From positions 94,613-158,612 of the forward strand of contig NZ_JAHLQC010000009.1 in assembly GCF_018918265.1 (NCBI RefSeq): a stretch of DNA of 64,000 bases. The letters are read 5' to 3'. The stretch is from Falcatimonas sp. MSJ-15. Its GTDB lineage: Bacteria; Bacillota; Clostridia; Lachnospirales; Lachnospiraceae. Made by a program: the position numbers and the translations under genes. The first letter of the stretch is position 1. Every line of letters starts with the position of its first letter. The notes under the pieces are model-generated. The model was not told the DNA's origin. It worked only from the letters and a program-made list of their open reading frames with translations, and ran no database searches. Of this stretch, positions 61,868 to 64,000 are shown in pieces.

Positions 61868-63362
61868 TGTAACTGTTATACCTTATATTCCTACGACACA
61901 GAACGCAATCTCGCATCCATGGAAACCAGAGACAGGAATGGAAACAGTTTACTTTCATACAGCTATCAGTATGACCACAACGGCAACCGCATACAGAAGC
62001 AGACACAGAGTTATGTGGAGGATTATCTGTATGATGAGCGCAACCGCCTGATGCAGAAGAGTGTAAAAAACAGCACAATAAAGAACCCGACAAACCCGGA
62101 TTTGCCGGAAGCAGATATCACGACCTACCAGTATGACCTTCAGGGCAGCCTGATTAAGGAACAAAGTACAGATCTCTGCAGACAGTATCTCTACAACGAC
62201 TTCCACCAGTGCATCCAGACTGATGTTATCAGGGGAAGAGAAGAAGAGGCAGAAAGACTTGTACAGCAGAATTTCTATGATGGAGAAGGCTTACGCTTCG
62301 CCCTGATCGAGAACGGCAGCAATACCGGCTTTATCACAGACGGCTGGAATAATGTAACCGAGTTTGACGGGAACGGCAGGGTAAGGAAGAGAATCATCCG
62401 CGGAATGGGTATCGCAGCAAGTGAGGATATCAGGGAATCTGCAGATACAGCCAATGCATTCACTTCGTCATACCATTATTATCATGGCAATGAGCGAATG
62501 GACGTGGAATATATCACAGATGAATCAGGAAATGTGGTAAACTGCTATGCTTATGATGCATTCGGCAGTATAATAAGTTCCAGTGAAACCATTCCGAACC
62601 GTTATACCTACAATGGTGAAGCTTATGATAAGGCTACAGAGCAGTATTACCTTAGAAAACGATACTACAATCCAAAACTCAGCCGCTTCATACAGGAAGA
62701 TGAATACCGAGGTGATGGACTGAACCTGTATGCATTCTGTGCGAACAATCCGGTGATGTATGTGGATCCGAGTGGGTACAAGTGTGAGACCGGGGCAGAA
62801 GCTGATGGGGATACTGATGCAATAAGTGGGAATACTAAACGTTTGATTCCAGGTACAGAAGGTGTTGTTACTGGTGGAAGTTCAAAAAAATTGGGAGAAA
62901 ACTTATTTAAAGAGATGCGACTAGACCCTAATACATCAAGAGCAGGCTATCAAGCTCAACATATAATTCCTAAAGAATTCAAAAATCATCCTATTTTGAA
63001 AAAATAGGCATAGATTTAGATGATGCAAGTAATGGTATTTTCTTGAGAAATCGTAAAAGTGGTGGAGTGAGCCCAATGTCAAGGCATCAGGGGGGCATGA
63101 GCAATATTCAAATGTAATTTTAGAGCGATTAAATGAAATGGATATAAATAAAAGCGTTCCAGAGCTAGAGCAAGAGGTATATGCTTTACAACAGTCAGCT
63201 AAAACTATGATGCAAAATGGTACACCAATTTATATGAAGGATTATGCACCTACACCCAGTAATAGTAATATAAGTGATATTTGCGAAAAAATATATGGAA
63301 TTGATGCAAGTGTTAGAACAGAAGACTTTTTAAGGAGGATGTTAGAAAGATATGGATATTAA
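61868..63362 (+). pseudogene. Second orphan Rhs C-terminal cassette with AHH-type toxin, frameshifted
   Basis: The frame opens within Rhs core (LYSYDTERNLASMETRDRNG) and includes a longer core than the first cassette, nearly identical from about 62091 to the hinge MYVDPSGY at 62779. The tip has AGYQAQHIIPKEF, the AHH-type HNH/ENDO VII start (AQH here). The frame then fails at an A6 run (62999-63004) and again at a G6 run (63090-63095); adding one base at each restores IGIDLDDASNGIFLRNR and RHQGGHEQYSNVILERLNEMD through to the TAA at 63362. Either a decayed toxin or sequencing errors. Confidence 0.75.
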
Positions 63363-63840
63363 TTATGAATTACTAGAAGAAACAAAAAAAGAAATTAATG
63401 AGATGTTTTTTTGGAAAGAGAATATAGAGATAAACAAAGAAGAATACGAAGTTATTAACGATTATGACCAAGCTTATGAGAATGCATTTGAAGTATTTTA
63501 TGATTATGAAGATTTAGATGGATTGTCGTGGGTTGATATATTAGAGGAAAATATGGCAAAAATATGGGAAATAGTATTTCAATCTGATAATTATGCAGAA
63601 CTTTCTAATATTATAAATAATGTAGATATACCAAAGATAGGAGAAAACTATTCTATAGACGATTCTGATGTAATTGATGAAATTGAATATGAGATTAGAT
63701 TATGTGTAAAAAGCAGACTAGTTTGTGGAAAACAGAATCCTTTTTTTGAGAGTTTGTTTAAAGCATATAAACTAGGTGGCTGGCCATGTGGATGGAATGA
63801 TGGGAAAATAGTAGTATATGTTCCTCAAAATGCAGATTAA
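63352..63840 (+). CDS. Probable immunity protein for the AHH toxin
   Basis: 162 residues, acidic, no signal peptide, no named family: ELLEETKKEINEMFFWKENIE, FEVFYDYEDLDGLSWVDILEEN, LFKAYKLGGWPCGWNDGKIVVYVP. Its ATG lies 11 bp inside the end of the toxin frame, with AAGGAGG upstream, the usual toxin-immunity coupling. It is intact although the toxin is not. Confidence 0.65.
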   Translation: MDINYELLEETKKEINEMFFWKENIEINKEEYEVINDYDQAYENAFEVFYDYEDLDGLSWVDILEENMAKIWEIVFQSDNYAELSNIINNVDIPKIGENYSIDDSDVIDEIEYEIRLCVKSRLVCGKQNPFFESLFKAYKLGGWPCGWNDGKIVVYVPQNAD

Positions 63841-63881
63841 TCTGTAAGTGTTTCAAAACAATAAGTTCTTTATATCTTTAG

Positions 63882-63921
63882 GGGCGTGTGAAAAAACGAG
63901 AGTTTTTTCATGCGTCCTTTT
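63882..63921 (+). terminator. Intrinsic terminator after the second immunity gene
   Basis: GGGCGTGTGAAAAAAC pairs with GTTTTTTCATGCGTCC (G-U pairs) around GAGA, then TTTTG. The remaining bases to 64000 hold no gene. Confidence 0.75.
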
Positions 63922-64000
63922 GCTTATGGATGTAATAGTAGTTATATTACATAAAAAAGGGTATAGTTCCCCTTACCCCATAAGAATGCTATTATGAAAT

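Noticed and set aside
62999..63095. Programmed frameshifting in the AHH toxin
   Set aside because: Two separate shifts would be needed within 100 bp and there is no slippery heptamer plus downstream structure; decay or sequencing error is simpler.
1..64000. tRNA, rRNA, origin or prophage genes
   Set aside because: None was recognised on reading both strands; no T-loop/CCA patterns, integrase or capsid genes.

Overview
The window looks like chromosome of a low-GC, anaerobic, Gram-positive gut bacterium of the Lachnospiraceae, close in style to Lachnospira/[Eubacterium] eligens. Evidence: AT-rich sequence with AGA/ATA-rich codons, strong AGGAGG ribosome binding sites, U-tailed terminators, an electron-bifurcating NfnAB, a remnant of an NAD-linked [FeFe] hydrogenase, lipoprotein-anchored ABC importers and an arabinan-use locus. 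Species assignment is inference; no rRNA or tRNA gene was seen.

Layout. 1-4.2 kb: tail of an unknown gene, nfnAB, a HAD phosphatase and a cysteine-bearing Rrf2 regulator. 4.4-13.7 kb: a peptide ABC importer (binding protein, two permeases, two ATPases), an MFS transporter and an AbgB-type M20 amidohydrolase, with two intergenic minisatellites. 13.8-15.9 kb: ammonium channel fused to a PII domain, behind a promoter and attenuator-like hairpin. 16-23 kb: GT51 glycosyltransferase, MATE pump, small alarmone synthetase, nadBC with a NiaR-like operator, DegV protein. 23.3-24.3 kb: an in-frame deletion chimera of a multidomain hydrogenase. 24.6-27.8 kb: polar amino-acid ABC importer. 28-33.7 kb: YkgJ-type cysteine-cluster protein, then a Fur-box operon (YgbA-like protein, CydDC-like exporter pair, DUF454). 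34-38.7 kb: radical SAM protein, coiled-coil protein, small unknown protein and secreted nuclease.

38.8-56.8 kb is the most coherent accessory system: an arabinose-polymer locus with an ArsR-like regulator reading divergently from a GH51 arabinofuranosidase, then a very large binding protein with two CBM-like domains, two permease pairs, an NHL-propeller/TPR/Yip1-like membrane protein, a DUF5696-like membrane-anchored protein, a second binding protein and a lipoprotein GH43 arabinanase. No ATPase is encoded, so a shared MsmX-type ATPase is inferred. GH43 probably cuts outside, the ABC systems import, and GH51 finishes in the cytosol. The role of the Yip1-like and DUF5696 proteins is unknown.

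56.9-63.9 kb: thrH, then a decaying accessory island: a Fic protein with its own winged helix and a palindrome at its promoter, a type I methylase (hsdM) broken by a stop codon and an internal deletion, and two tandem orphan Rhs C-terminal cassettes. These share a nearly identical, GC-richer core but carry different HNH/ENDO VII-type toxin tips (LHH-like, AHH-like), each followed by its own immunity gene. The second toxin has two homopolymer frameshifts.

A recurring feature is short tandem arrays (15, 17, 21, 34, 42, 43 bp units) in gaps between genes.
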